Positions 34,393 through 42,681 of a DNA stretch of 64,000 bases are shown here, one piece after another. Positions within the stretch are counted from its first letter, which is position 1, and each line of letters starts with the position of its first letter. The notes beneath the pieces were generated by a model, which saw nothing but the letters and a program-made list of their open reading frames with translations, ran no database searches and was not told the origin of the DNA. Where the stretch lies: positions 558,001 to 622,000 of the forward strand of contig NZ_BAAAWN010000001.1 of assembly GCF_039535095.1 (NCBI RefSeq), in the 5' to 3' direction. The position numbers were made by a program, and so were the translations under genes. This DNA comes from Arthrobacter ramosus (lineage in GTDB: Bacteria > Actinomycetota > Actinomycetes > Actinomycetales > Micrococcaceae).

Positions 34393-35040
34393 TCAACAGC
34401 TCATATTGAAGTCGATGATAGCGCCGCCAACCGCGAACCCTGCGGCGCAAAAGAAGGCCGCTACTGGAAAGGGCGCAAATGCGCCGCAAGTCGTCACGTT
34501 TACAGCAAACCAAGCCCAGAAGGCAGCCCACGCTGACGGGCACCGGGGAAGAGCTCCCAGACCTTTCGTCTGCATTGTGTTCTGCTGTTGCGCAATCATC
34601 TCTATGTTGAATGCATCACGTTCAAGGACCTGAACTCTAAACTCGAGAAGGCCCTCGTCCATCATCTGAGTAAACCCTGTCAGGGCATCCGCCGGCATCA
34701 AGGAAGCCAGCCCGTCAACCTGCTCGTTCAGTCGCAACCCCGTAAAAGACGTCAGATACGCCATCGTCTTGGGGGAGTGTAAGACTAACTTCTTTCGTGC
34801 CTCGAAACCGGAAGGGTCAGCGCTTCTTACGTTCTCGGTTGCCCTCGTCGCAGCAAGCTTCGCTGTCGTATCCGGAGCGTATACTATCCTGCTCAGACCG
34901 ATAGCACGGTCGTCAGACTTTTTTTCGATGGAAGTCGCTCGATTACTCTGAACCGTGGCGGCCATGGCAGCATTTGGTGCGAAAATCGCCACCGAGACAA
35001 GGCAAGCAATTGCCATTCGTAGCAGGTTCCGATTCTTCAC
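34393..35040 (-). CDS. Secreted precursor with Cys-containing hydrophobic tail
   Basis: 215 residues from GTG 35040, preceded by GGGGACATT; a longer frame from 35103 has no site. Signal peptide (RMAIACLVSVAIFAPNAAMA), a polar propeptide-like region of about 135 residues, then a hydrophobic C-terminal segment of about 50 residues rich in Ala, Phe and Trp with Cys at 167, 185, 198 and 215, the last being the C-terminal residue. This organisation (leader, propeptide, Cys-bridged hydrophobic tail, tiny membrane neighbours) resembles halocin-C8-type bacteriocin precursors but I see no sequence match that proves it. Confidence 0.6.
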   Translation of the reverse strand: MKNRNLLRMAIACLVSVAIFAPNAAMAATVQSNRATSIEKKSDDRAIGLSRIVYAPDTTAKLAATRATENVRSADPSGFEARKKLVLHSPKTMAYLTSFTGLRLNEQVDGLASLMPADALTGFTQMMDEGLLEFRVQVLERDAFNIEMIAQQQNTMQTKGLGALPRCPSAWAAFWAWFAVNVTTCGAFAPFPVAAFFCAAGFAVGGAIIDFNMSC

Positions 35041-35170
35041 AATGTCCCCAACCTGTTGGATTCCGAAACAGGACAGGACGGCCCAGAAGTGCTCAGATCC
35101 CACTCGGCACGGAGCCTCAAAGGGATGCGACCGTATTGCGTCCTGTTCTCTATGAATTTGGATCTCTAAC

Positions 35171-35188
35171 AGGATCGGCGCCGGTCCT
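35171..35188. promoter_or_regulatory. 18-bp palindrome, copy B
   Basis: AGGATCGGCGCCGGTCCT, identical to 6413-6430. It lies 131 bp upstream of the start of the secreted precursor gene (copy A is 147 bp upstream of its cluster). The distance to the ATTGAGTG repeats (about 50 bp) is also the same at both sites. Confidence 0.5.
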
Positions 35189-35317
35189 TAGGTTCAGAAT
35201 AAGTGCCGGCATCTGCCACTGACTATCCGGTGGACAAGAAATGAGTGGTTGTTTTGGAAAATTGAGTGTTCGAACGGCAATTTCTGTGAGTTCTCCACCT
35301 GGACACTCAGTAGTCCT

Positions 35318-35342
35318 CCTCGTTCAATCACATTGAACGAGG
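35318..35342. terminator. Hairpin downstream of the Rieske fragment
   Basis: Perfect 11-bp stem CCTCGTTCAAT / ATTGAACGAGG with loop CAC. It follows the minus-strand Rieske fragment stop by 17 bases. No T-run, so termination is uncertain. Confidence 0.45.
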
Positions 35343-35355
35343 GGGAATATTGAAC

Positions 35356-35642
35356 ACCCCTACTGCAGCTTGAACAAATTGTGCGTCGCCGGACCCTCCA
35401 GCAGCTTGCCCGCGGCCGAGTAACGCGAGCCGTGCAGCGGGCAGTCCCAGGACTTCTCGGCGTCATTCCAGTGCAGAATTCCGCCCAGGTGCGCGCATTC
35501 CGCGGACACCCTGCACACCACGCCATCCACTTTGCAGATGGCCGCAGGCTTCCCGTGGAAAAGTCCTGTGACGCCCGTGCCCTCGGCGGGGTCGGTTTCC
35601 TCCGTGATGGCCGGTTTCTCCTTCAGGGCTGCCTTGTCCCGG
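35356..35642. repeat. 287-bp direct repeat, left copy
   Basis: From ACCCCTACTGCAGCTTG to GCCTTGTCCCGG, the same 287 bases without gaps as 43816-44102, with 11 mismatches by eye (about 96% identity). Both copies have the same orientation and correspond to the 3' end of the FAD/Rieske oxidoreductase gene, whose intact copy is on the right. They bracket 8.2 kb containing the sugar-utilisation cassette. Confidence 0.9.
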
Positions 35643-35716
35643 TAGTTTTTGCCGGGTTGCAGGTTCCTCGTATCGCACCAGCCATTCAACTTGACTGCGC
35701 GGCGCCATGGAACCAA
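35360..35716 (-). pseudogene. Rieske-domain 3' fragment of the oxidoreductase
   Basis: The last 93 or so codons equal the Rieske C-terminal domain of the intact gene at 43820-45325, including CAHLGG and CPLHGSRYS, the two [2Fe-2S] ligand pairs. Upstream of 35642 the frame continues only into unrelated sequence for 24 codons; the FAD domain is missing. Unlikely to be functional as an oxidoreductase; a free small ferredoxin cannot be excluded. Confidence 0.75.
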
Positions 35717-35740
35717 CGCGACCTAGGTGTTCCGTGGAGC

Positions 35741-35770
35741 TTGACATCTTGCTGGTTGGACATGAATATT
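35741..35770 (+). promoter_or_regulatory. Putative promoter of the sugar-utilisation operon
   Basis: TTGACA at 35741-35746 and AATATT at 35765-35770 (18-bp spacer). The LacI-type operator begins three bases downstream, so bound repressor would block the start of transcription. Confidence 0.55.
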
Positions 35771-35772
35771 GT

Positions 35773-35788
35773 GCTAAATGGTTTTAGC
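35773..35788. promoter_or_regulatory. LacI-type operator 1
   Basis: GCTAAATGGTTTTAGC, arms GCTAAAt/tTTTAGC about a GG centre. It has the same half-sites as 38115-38130 and 43760-43775, all in the cassette with the LacI regulator. Just downstream of the probable -10. Confidence 0.75.
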
Positions 35789-35844
35789 CAAGGCTTTAGC
35801 CCGCCTCTTCGGGCAACTCTTCGGATATAGACAAGGAGTTCTTC

Positions 35845-35910
35845 ATGCTTTCGATCGCTCCCCGGCGCCGAGATTTCGATGCGACGCGCAAGCAGGTGTT
35901 CGCCCGATGA
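35845..35910 (+). CDS. 21-residue upstream ORF coupled to the glycosidase
   Basis: ATG 35845 with AAGGAG six bases upstream encodes 21 residues (MLSIAPRRRDFDATRKQVFAR) and ends at a TGA that overlaps the glycosidase ATG (ATGA, 35907-35910). The glycosidase itself has no good ribosome site, so its translation probably depends on this ORF. Four consecutive-type arginines near the middle could slow ribosomes. Whether the peptide matters or only the coupling is unknown. Confidence 0.55.
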   Translation: MLSIAPRRRDFDATRKQVFAR

Positions 35911-36881
35911 CATTCGCAAAAGACGACCACTGGGTGTGGGATTTCTGGATCGCCGACGATGGCGAGGCATACCATCTCTACTACCTACAGGCCCCGAAAT
36001 CGCTCGGCCACCCCGACCTTCGACACCGCAACGCATCCATCGGCCATGCCACCTCCGCGGATCTGCGTACTTGGCGGGACCACGGCACGGTCCTCGTCCA
36101 CGGAGGACCGTCGGAACCGGATGCCTCGGCAACCTGGACGGGAAGTGTCGTGCGTGGCGATGATGGGCTCTGGCGGATGTTCTACACCGGTTCGAGATTC
36201 CTACGTCCGGACGCCATCACTAATATCGAGACCATTTGCGTAGCGGTTTCTCCCGACCTGCACGCCTGGCACAAGTCCGCTGACTTCGCCCTGAATGCTG
36301 ATCCGCGCTGCTATGAAACCTTGGACGACGGCGTCTGGCACGAAGAGGCTTGGCGCGACCCTTGGGTATTTCAGAGCCCGTCGGGATCCTGGCATATGCT
36401 CATCACTGCCCGCGGCCGGAATGGACCAGACAAACGAAACCGGGGCGTTATCGGATATGCGCGTTCCGACGACCTTGAAAACTGGAGTGCGGGCACAGCA
36501 CTGACAGGAAGTGCCGGGTTCGCTCACCTCGAAGTTCCCCAGATCGTCGAGCTGTCCGGGAGCGACTGGCTGCTTTTTTCGTGCGACGGGAGTCATCTCG
36601 CCGGGCCGCGGGCCGGGCTACCAGGCGGAATATGGCTCGCTCCGGCAGCCTCCCCGCTCGGTCCCTTCGACCTCGACCAGGCCAGCCTTCTGGCAGACGA
36701 GCGCCTCTACAGTGGTCGGATCGTGCATAACCGTTCAGGGCGTCCGTTTCTTCTTGCCTTCGAGAACCTTTCCGGTACGGGTGACTTTGTCGGGCGCATT
36801 TCCGATCCGCGCGAGGTGGAATGGGATGGTCGGGCTTTTGTACTCGCCTCAGAACCTCAAGAGAGGCCGGCCGTTAGGTGA
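35907..36881 (+). CDS. Five-bladed beta-propeller glycosidase (GH32/43/68 type)
   Basis: 324 residues from ATG 35907. WVWDFWIADDGEAYHLYYL at about 7-25 supplies the N-terminal Asp of the propeller clan; ATWTGSVVRGDDGLWRMFYTG near 75-95 and EEAWRDPWVF near 145 (RDP motif, transition-state Asp) follow, then LEVPQIVEL near 205 as the candidate acid/base region. Clan GH-F/GH-J enzymes cut furanosides such as fructans or arabinans. No signal peptide, so it acts on imported sugar. First main gene of a LacI-regulated operon. Confidence 0.75.
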   Translation: MTFAKDDHWVWDFWIADDGEAYHLYYLQAPKSLGHPDLRHRNASIGHATSADLRTWRDHGTVLVHGGPSEPDASATWTGSVVRGDDGLWRMFYTGSRFLRPDAITNIETICVAVSPDLHAWHKSADFALNADPRCYETLDDGVWHEEAWRDPWVFQSPSGSWHMLITARGRNGPDKRNRGVIGYARSDDLENWSAGTALTGSAGFAHLEVPQIVELSGSDWLLFSCDGSHLAGPRAGLPGGIWLAPAASPLGPFDLDQASLLADERLYSGRIVHNRSGRPFLLAFENLSGTGDFVGRISDPREVEWDGRAFVLASEPQERPAVR

Positions 36882-38029
36882 TGCAGACACAAGGAACCGT
36901 CGCACCTGGGTACGAGCCGGTGGCCGAAGCTTTCACCCGAGCATTCGACGGCCGTCCAACCATGGGCGCGGCCCTGGCCGTTCTCGTCGGCGGAGAAACC
37001 GTGGTGAACCTCTGGGGCGGAGTCGCCGATGAAAGAACTGGATCTTTGTGGGAGCAAGACACCGCTACCGTGATCTTTTCCTGCACCAAAGGACTTGTCT
37101 CCATCCTTGCCGCGCGGCTGGTCCAGGAAGGCCGGCTTCACTACGACGCTCCCGTCCACCGCTACTGGCCCGAGTTCGCCACGGCGGGGAAGGAGAATGT
37201 CACGGTTGGAGAGCTCCTTGCCCACAGGGCCGGCCTTTCGGCTCCCCGTATTCCATTCACTACCGAGCAGATCCTCGACTGGGACTACGTGACCTCCCGG
37301 CTTGCCTTGCAGGACCCGCTCTGGGAACCGGGCACCGGCTATGCCTATCACGCGATCACGCACGGGTGGCTCGCCGGGGAAGTCATCCGCCGTGTCGCAT
37401 CCGAGCCAATCGGCGACTACTTCGGACGCGCAACAGCTCGGTGGACCGGGGACGCGTGGATCGGGCTGCCGACCTCCGAATCGCATCGAGTCGCGCACGT
37501 CCAAGTGGGCGAGAGCCAAGTGCAAGCCGGGCGCGCGCTTGCGGACATGCCGGACAAGTGGACGCTGCAGGCGATGACCCTTGGGGACGCGCTGCCACCT
37601 GAGCTCGTCGGGGACGCCAGCGGTTTCAACGACCCGCGAGTGCGGGCAGCCCAGATTCCCGGAGCCGGAGGCGTGGCCACCGCACTTGCCCTCGCGTCTA
37701 TTTGGTCTGCAACCGTCATTGAAACTGAAGGTGCCCGCATCCTTGACGATGCGACGCTTGAGCGTGCTCTCATGCCCATGAGCGAAGGCGCGCCGGTCTA
37801 CCATGCGACCGGTCCGTGGCCGCGCTGGGGCGCGGGATTCCAGCTCGACTCCGCGGCCCGCAGCTACCTCAGCCCCCGAAGCTTCGGCCACGATGGCGCG
37901 GGCGGACAGGTAGCGTTCGCGGACCCTGATTCGGGCACCGGGTTTGCCTTCCTCACCAACTGGATGGAAGCCGGCGACGATCGCGCGACGCAGATTATCG
38001 ACGCACTCCGCACCGTCCATCGGGACTGA
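36881..38029 (+). CDS. Beta-lactamase-fold serine hydrolase 1 (EstB-like)
   Basis: 382 residues from ATG 36881, overlapping the glycosidase stop (TGATG); GTG 36878 is an alternative. Serine-beta-lactamase fold: SxxK motif SCTK at about 69-72, the Tyr motif YAYH near 151, and C-terminal HDGAGGQ near 335 replacing the KTG box. No signal peptide. Cytoplasmic members are esterases, transacylases or peptidases; in a sugar operon a deacylase acting on esterified sugars is plausible, as inference. Paralogue of 41509-42681. Confidence 0.8.
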   Translation: MQTQGTVAPGYEPVAEAFTRAFDGRPTMGAALAVLVGGETVVNLWGGVADERTGSLWEQDTATVIFSCTKGLVSILAARLVQEGRLHYDAPVHRYWPEFATAGKENVTVGELLAHRAGLSAPRIPFTTEQILDWDYVTSRLALQDPLWEPGTGYAYHAITHGWLAGEVIRRVASEPIGDYFGRATARWTGDAWIGLPTSESHRVAHVQVGESQVQAGRALADMPDKWTLQAMTLGDALPPELVGDASGFNDPRVRAAQIPGAGGVATALALASIWSATVIETEGARILDDATLERALMPMSEGAPVYHATGPWPRWGAGFQLDSAARSYLSPRSFGHDGAGGQVAFADPDSGTGFAFLTNWMEAGDDRATQIIDALRTVHRD

Positions 38030-38084
38030 GTGGACTCCCAAAGCTTCCTGCCCGGGCCACGCGCTGAAACAAAAAAGACCGCTC

Positions 38085-38090
38085 TTGACA
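38085..38090 (+). promoter_or_regulatory. Putative -35 of the binding-protein transcript
   Basis: TTGACA, with a weak -10 (CATAGC-like, about 38111-38116) overlapping the operator at 38115-38130. Suggests a second repressor-controlled promoter for the transporter genes. Confidence 0.4.
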
Positions 38091-38114
38091 ACGGGGGAGA
38101 GGTCCGAGACCATA

Positions 38115-38130
38115 GCTAAATCCATTTAGC
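38115..38130. promoter_or_regulatory. LacI-type operator 2
   Basis: GCTAAATCCATTTAGC, a perfect palindrome with 7-bp arms about CC, 92 bp upstream of the substrate-binding-protein gene. Best of the three sites in the cassette. Confidence 0.8.
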
Positions 38131-38222
38131 ACAAGATTAGCCATCTGTTCAAAGACAAGGCAGAGGATGCGCCCCCGGGCATAATCCTCTGGCCTGGAAT
38201 ACACGACGAAGGAGTCACCGCT

Positions 38223-39593
38223 ATGACATTTAGTACCCTCCGCTCAACCCCGCGTCCGCGGCGGCGAAGCATTGCAGTGGGCGGACTCGCTGCGCTCGTC
38301 TCGGTTGCCTTAGCAGCTTGCGGCGGACCATCGGCGTCCGATTCGCCCTCGGCAGCATCGAACATTTCGGCAGGATCCGGCACGGGGACGCTGAAGGTCT
38401 GGGCGCTGGACGGCCAGTCGGCGGAGAACACCGCGATCCAAAAGATCGTCTCCGACTTCGAATCCAGCCACCCGGACATCAAGGTCAAGATGCAGTTCCT
38501 GCCGGCCGACTCTTTCGCGAAGGCCCTGCAGACTTCCAGCCCCGCTGACCTTCCCGACGTCCTGGAAGTCGACGGGCCGCAGATCGCCAACCTGGCCTAC
38601 GGACAGAAGATCGCTCCACTGTCGGACTACGTGTCAGAGGCCACAGTGCAGAACCAGACCGACGCCGTCAAAGGCCAGAACACCGTGGACGGAAAACTCT
38701 ACGCCGTGAGCATGATGAACTCCGGTCTGGCAATGTGGGGAAACAAGAAGCTGCTCGACAAGGCCGGGGTGACGATGCCGAAGAGCGCGTCAGAGGCCTG
38801 GACAGCGGACGAATTCACGGAGGTCCTCAGGAAGCTCTCCGCCGTGGTGCCCAACGGCAAGCCGCTCGGCATCGCGGAGAACAACGGACTGAGCTCCGAA
38901 TACGGCATTTACGGCTTCTCTCCGGTCCTGTGGTCTGCCGGCACGCCGATGATAGCCAACGGCAAAGCCTCCGGTGCGCTTGATTCGGACACTGCGGTGA
39001 ACGCCCTGAAGAAGTTCGCCTCGTGGAAGCAGTTCACCAACCCCGACGGCGACGGCACGGCCTTTCAGTCCGGTCAGGTGGCGCTGAACTGGATGGGCAA
39101 CTGGATGTACCCGGCCTATGACAAGGCACTCGGGAACGACCTCGTCGTGGGCCCGCTGCCCAACTTCGGCAAGGGGGCAAAGACCGGTTCCGGAACGATC
39201 GCATGGAGCCTTGGAGGGCACACGAAGAACGGGGCGGCAGCAGGCAAATTGCTTGACTTCCTCATGAGCGACCCCGTCGTTTCCACTTACACCGCAGCTA
39301 ACGGGGCTCCGCCGGCGACGAAAACCACCGCAGCCTCCTCTCCGCTTTACGGAGCAGGCAAGCCCCTGGCTTTCCTGCGGGACCAACTCGACGCAGCTTG
39401 CCCCACCGAGGATCGGCTGACCAAGCAGTGCGTTGCCGTATCGCGGCCCGTGACGGCGGGTTACCCGGTGGTGACGTCATCGTTCGGCAAGGCTCTTACC
39501 GCCATCTGGGGCGGGGCCGACGTGGCTGCAAGTCTCCAGGCAGCCGCACGGGCGATCGACCGCGATTTCGTGGACAACAACAACTACAAATGA
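38223..39593 (+). CDS. ABC sugar-binding lipoprotein
   Basis: 456 residues. Lipoprotein signal with Arg-rich N-region and lipobox LAAC at about 32-35, then a Ser/Ala linker and the extracellular solute-binding domain of the MalE/family 1 type (LKVWALDGQSAENTAIQKIVSDFESSHPDIKVK). It would capture an oligosaccharide outside the membrane for the two permeases that follow. No ATPase gene lies in the cluster, so a shared MsmK-type ATPase is presumably used. Confidence 0.92.
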   Translation: MTFSTLRSTPRPRRRSIAVGGLAALVSVALAACGGPSASDSPSAASNISAGSGTGTLKVWALDGQSAENTAIQKIVSDFESSHPDIKVKMQFLPADSFAKALQTSSPADLPDVLEVDGPQIANLAYGQKIAPLSDYVSEATVQNQTDAVKGQNTVDGKLYAVSMMNSGLAMWGNKKLLDKAGVTMPKSASEAWTADEFTEVLRKLSAVVPNGKPLGIAENNGLSSEYGIYGFSPVLWSAGTPMIANGKASGALDSDTAVNALKKFASWKQFTNPDGDGTAFQSGQVALNWMGNWMYPAYDKALGNDLVVGPLPNFGKGAKTGSGTIAWSLGGHTKNGAAAGKLLDFLMSDPVVSTYTAANGAPPATKTTAASSPLYGAGKPLAFLRDQLDAACPTEDRLTKQCVAVSRPVTAGYPVVTSSFGKALTAIWGGADVAASLQAAARAIDRDFVDNNNYK

Positions 39594-39598
39594 TCGCT

Positions 39599-39632
39599 AC
39601 CGTGCGGGGTAGGCTCGCCTACCCCGCACGGT
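39599..39632. terminator. Intercistronic hairpin
   Basis: Perfect 16-bp inverted repeat ACCGTGCGGGGTAGGC / GCCTACCCCGCACGGT with TC between, six bases after the binding-protein stop and before the permease. Such hairpins often stabilise or partly terminate so the binding protein exceeds the permeases. Confidence 0.7.
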
Positions 39633-39651
39633 GACCGTCGAAGGCAAGGTT

Positions 39652-40617
39652 ATGACTCTTCTTATTCGATCCCAGGCCGAGCGGACGGCCCCGCCCGCCC
39701 GGCGGCGAAGGCGGCTCTCGTCCCATTCGCTCATGGGCCCCGTGATGGCAGCCCCCGCGCTCATCCTTCTCGCCGTTTTCCTCGCCATCCCGTTCCTTGG
39801 TGCGATCGCGATGTCGTTCTACCGGCTTCAGCTCAATAGCACCCGGGCCCCACGATTCATTGGGCTGGAGCAATATTCAAGGCTCTTCGCCGACCCTGAC
39901 ATCAGCGCAGCCTTCCTCCATTCGCTGGGTAACAACTTCACCTTCGCGGCTGTGGTGGTGCCCGTCCAGACGGCGCTCGCCCTGGGACTTGCGCTTCTGG
40001 TGAACGGCAAGCTCCGTGGCATGGCCGTGTTCCGCACAATGTTCTTCATGCCACTCGTCTTCCCGCTGGCCCTGGTTGCCGTCGTGTGGCGGCTCATTTT
40101 CGCACGGGATGACCACGGTCTGCTGAATTCCGCAATCTCCCTGTTCACGGGCGGTTCCGTCGGTCCGCACGATTGGCTTGGAAGCAGCGCAACTGCCATG
40201 GGGGCGATCATCGTGATGTCGATTTGGCAGAGCGTGAGCTTCCAGATGATCATCCTCCTCGGGGGACTGCAGGCTGTTCCCCATGACCTGTATGAGGCTG
40301 CCTCCCTGGACCGCGCTGGACGATGGAGTCAATTCCTGCACGTTACCGTGCCCGGGATTCGAAACACCCTCATCTTCGTGGCCCTGCTGACCACGGTCTT
40401 CTCTTTCCGCCTCTTTGACCAGGTGTACCTTCTCGGCCAAAGCGGATCCGTTGATATCGAATCGACCCAGACAATGATGTACCAGGTCATCACTACTGGC
40501 TATGACCAGAACAACATCGGCCAAGGCGCAGCCATGGCCGTGGTCTTCCTCGTCATTGTCACCATCGTCGCCGTCATCCAACGCCGGCTGGTCCGTCAGG
40601 AAGGAAGCATCCGATGA
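39652..40617 (+). CDS. ABC sugar permease, MalF type
   Basis: 321 residues from ATG 39652 after GAAGGCAAGG; a GTG at 39631 lies in the hairpin. Six membrane segments and the EAA loop YEAASLDRAGRWSQFLHVTVPGI near 225-247 that docks the ATPase. Overlaps the second permease gene (ATGA). Confidence 0.92.
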   Translation: MTLLIRSQAERTAPPARRRRRLSSHSLMGPVMAAPALILLAVFLAIPFLGAIAMSFYRLQLNSTRAPRFIGLEQYSRLFADPDISAAFLHSLGNNFTFAAVVVPVQTALALGLALLVNGKLRGMAVFRTMFFMPLVFPLALVAVVWRLIFARDDHGLLNSAISLFTGGSVGPHDWLGSSATAMGAIIVMSIWQSVSFQMIILLGGLQAVPHDLYEAASLDRAGRWSQFLHVTVPGIRNTLIFVALLTTVFSFRLFDQVYLLGQSGSVDIESTQTMMYQVITTGYDQNNIGQGAAMAVVFLVIVTIVAVIQRRLVRQEGSIR

Positions 40618-41471
40618 CCCGCGTCCGAAGCATCAAACGGTCCCGGCTGCTCTCGGGGACCGGACGCTATGCCCTGCTCGTCTTCTTCGGCCTGATCTTC
40701 TTTGTTCCGGTGTACTACTTGCTGGTCGGAAGCCTCAGGCCTGGTGACAAGGTCCTGGGCGGCCTGAGCGCCTTGGTTCCCTCGGACCTGTCGCTCGACA
40801 ACTATGCCGGCGTGTTTAACCGGTTCTCCAACGACACCACGGGATATGTGTGGCAGTTCGCTGGGGTCTCCCTGGCGGTGACCGCCATGGTTGTACTCGG
40901 AGGTCTGCTGGTGAACTCACTCGCCGGCTACGCGCTGGCACGCATGAAGTGGCGGGGACGCAACATCGTGCTTCTCCTGGTGACCATCATGACAATCATC
41001 CCGTTCGAGGCGGTGGCACTGCCTCTTTACTACATGCTCTCCGGCCAACGGAACACACTGTACGTCCAGGCCCTGCCGTTCCTGGCCAATGCGTTCTCGA
41101 TTTTCCTCTTCTACACGTACTTCCTCAGCATCCCCGTGGAGGTGGAAGAAGCGGCAACGATCGATGGGGCCGGACCGGTGCGGACACTCTTCCAAGTGGT
41201 GGCCCCCATGAGCCTGCCAGCTTACGCGACGGTAGCCATTCTGACCTTCCTGGGCCAGTGGGGCCAATACCTTTGGCCAGTACTCATGATTACCGACACC
41301 AAACTTCGGCCCCTTCCGCTTGAGCTGAGCGTTTTCCAAAACGCGCAGCCGCCGGAATGGGGACCGGTGCTAGCGTTCGGAGTCCTCTTTGTCTTGCCGG
41401 TGCTTGTTGTCTTCCTGATCTTCCAGAGATCCTTTGTCGCCAGCGTGGCAAGTTCCGGCGTGAAGGGTTGA
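40614..41471 (+). CDS. ABC sugar permease, MalG type
   Basis: 285 residues, six membrane segments, EAA loop VEEAATIDGAGPVRTLFQVVAPM near 180-202. It forms the heterodimeric channel with the preceding permease. The gene starts inside the previous stop. Confidence 0.92.
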   Translation: MTRVRSIKRSRLLSGTGRYALLVFFGLIFFVPVYYLLVGSLRPGDKVLGGLSALVPSDLSLDNYAGVFNRFSNDTTGYVWQFAGVSLAVTAMVVLGGLLVNSLAGYALARMKWRGRNIVLLLVTIMTIIPFEAVALPLYYMLSGQRNTLYVQALPFLANAFSIFLFYTYFLSIPVEVEEAATIDGAGPVRTLFQVVAPMSLPAYATVAILTFLGQWGQYLWPVLMITDTKLRPLPLELSVFQNAQPPEWGPVLAFGVLFVLPVLVVFLIFQRSFVASVASSGVKG

Positions 41472-41508
41472 GCGTCGCACCCCGATCCCACCAAGTCCCG
41501 AGGAGAAA

Positions 41509-42681
41509 ATGCACATGAATGAAGTAAATGGATTCGCGGCTGATGGCTTCGGCCCGGTGGCCGATGCCTACTGCAAAAGCGTCGGTGACGGCGAAGGCGG
41601 GTCTGCGCTGAACATCAGGGTCGGCGGTAAGACGGTCGTCGACCTGTGGGCCGGCCTCGCCGACCGGCACGACGGAAGAGCTTGGGCACGTGATACGCCG
41701 ACGGTGATCTTCTCTTGCACCAAAGGCCTCATCGCAGTCCTTGTCGCCATGCTGGTTGGCCAGGGCCGGCTCGGGCTGGACAGGCCAGTTGCCGATTACT
41801 GGCCGGAGTTCGGGGCTGCCGGCAAGGAAGCGGTCACAGTCCGTCAGCTCCTGAGCCACCGCGCCGGGCTTGCCGCGCCCCGGGAAGACATCAGCCTCGA
41901 GACCGCGCTCGACTGGCCTTCGATTGTATCCGTCCTGGCCTCGCAGGAGCCGCTGTGGAAACCTGGAACGGCTTATGGCTACCACGCGTTGACTTACGGC
42001 TGGTACGTAGGCGAGGTCATCCGTCGCATCACTGGCACCAGCGTGGGCTCGTTCTTGCAACAGTCCATCAGTGGTCCGTTGGGCGCCGACGCGTGGATCG
42101 GGATCCCGCCGTCGGTGGAGCCGCGGGTGGCCAGACTCAATGCGGGGGACAGCATCCGGAATCCGTCAGCGAGCGGCACCCGGCAACCAAGCGAGGACGA
42201 CCTCTACTGGGCCGGCCGGACGATGACGCTGGGAACGGCCTTCCCGCCCGAGCTGGTGGTTGCAGGCGCAGGATTCGACTCGCCCGAGGTTCATCAGGCC
42301 GAGGTTCCGGGCGCAGGCGGAATCGCCACGGCCGCGGCACTCGCCACGATCTGGTCAGCGACAGTGGCTCCGACGGAGGGCGTGACCCTTGTGGAGAGTG
42401 ATGTCGTCAACGACATGACCCAGGTCCAGAGCGAGGGGGAGCCTGTTTGGTGGCTTCCTGGCCCGTACCCCCGGTGGGGAACTGGGTTCATGCTCTCGTC
42501 TCCACGACGGGAGTTCCTCACGTCCTCATCGTTCGGACACGACGGCGCGGGCGGTCAGGTCGCTTTCGCGGATCCCGTGCATAACGTCGGCTTCGGCTAC
42601 GTCACGAACACCCTCGAAAACCAAGACGATCCCCGGGCGACATCCATCGTGCGGGCCCTGCGAAGAATCGTGGAACCTTAG
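41509..42681 (+). CDS. Beta-lactamase-fold serine hydrolase 2
   Basis: 390 residues; AGGAG at 41501-41505 would suit the second ATG (41515) better than the first (41509). Same architecture as the hydrolase at 36.9 kb: SCTK near 71, YGYH near 157, HDGAGGQ near 344. The two share long stretches such as VIFSCTKGL, YWPEFG and PGAGGIATA. No export signal. Two cytoplasmic hydrolases of one family in one sugar operon suggests a substrate carrying two kinds of ester or amide substituents. Confidence 0.8.
   Translation: MHMNEVNGFAADGFGPVADAYCKSVGDGEGGSALNIRVGGKTVVDLWAGLADRHDGRAWARDTPTVIFSCTKGLIAVLVAMLVGQGRLGLDRPVADYWPEFGAAGKEAVTVRQLLSHRAGLAAPREDISLETALDWPSIVSVLASQEPLWKPGTAYGYHALTYGWYVGEVIRRITGTSVGSFLQQSISGPLGADAWIGIPPSVEPRVARLNAGDSIRNPSASGTRQPSEDDLYWAGRTMTLGTAFPPELVVAGAGFDSPEVHQAEVPGAGGIATAAALATIWSATVAPTEGVTLVESDVVNDMTQVQSEGEPVWWLPGPYPRWGTGFMLSSPRREFLTSSSFGHDGAGGQVAFADPVHNVGFGYVTNTLENQDDPRATSIVRALRRIVEP

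Larger units (their letters stand above)
35041..35355. other. Interval with shared palindrome, ATTGAGTG repeats and hairpin
   Basis: No gene. Contains the block TTGC...CTGTTCTCTATGAATT (35136-35158), the palindrome (35171-35188), ATGAGTGG/ATTGAGTG repeats (35238-35248 and 35259-35269) and a hairpin (35318-35342). The order and spacing match the interval 6391-6531 near the other secreted-protein cluster. Confidence 0.55.

Noticed and set aside
36857..38125. 422-codon minus-strand frame opposite serine hydrolase 1
   Set aside because: Shadow frame crossing operator and promoter sequence, no family features.
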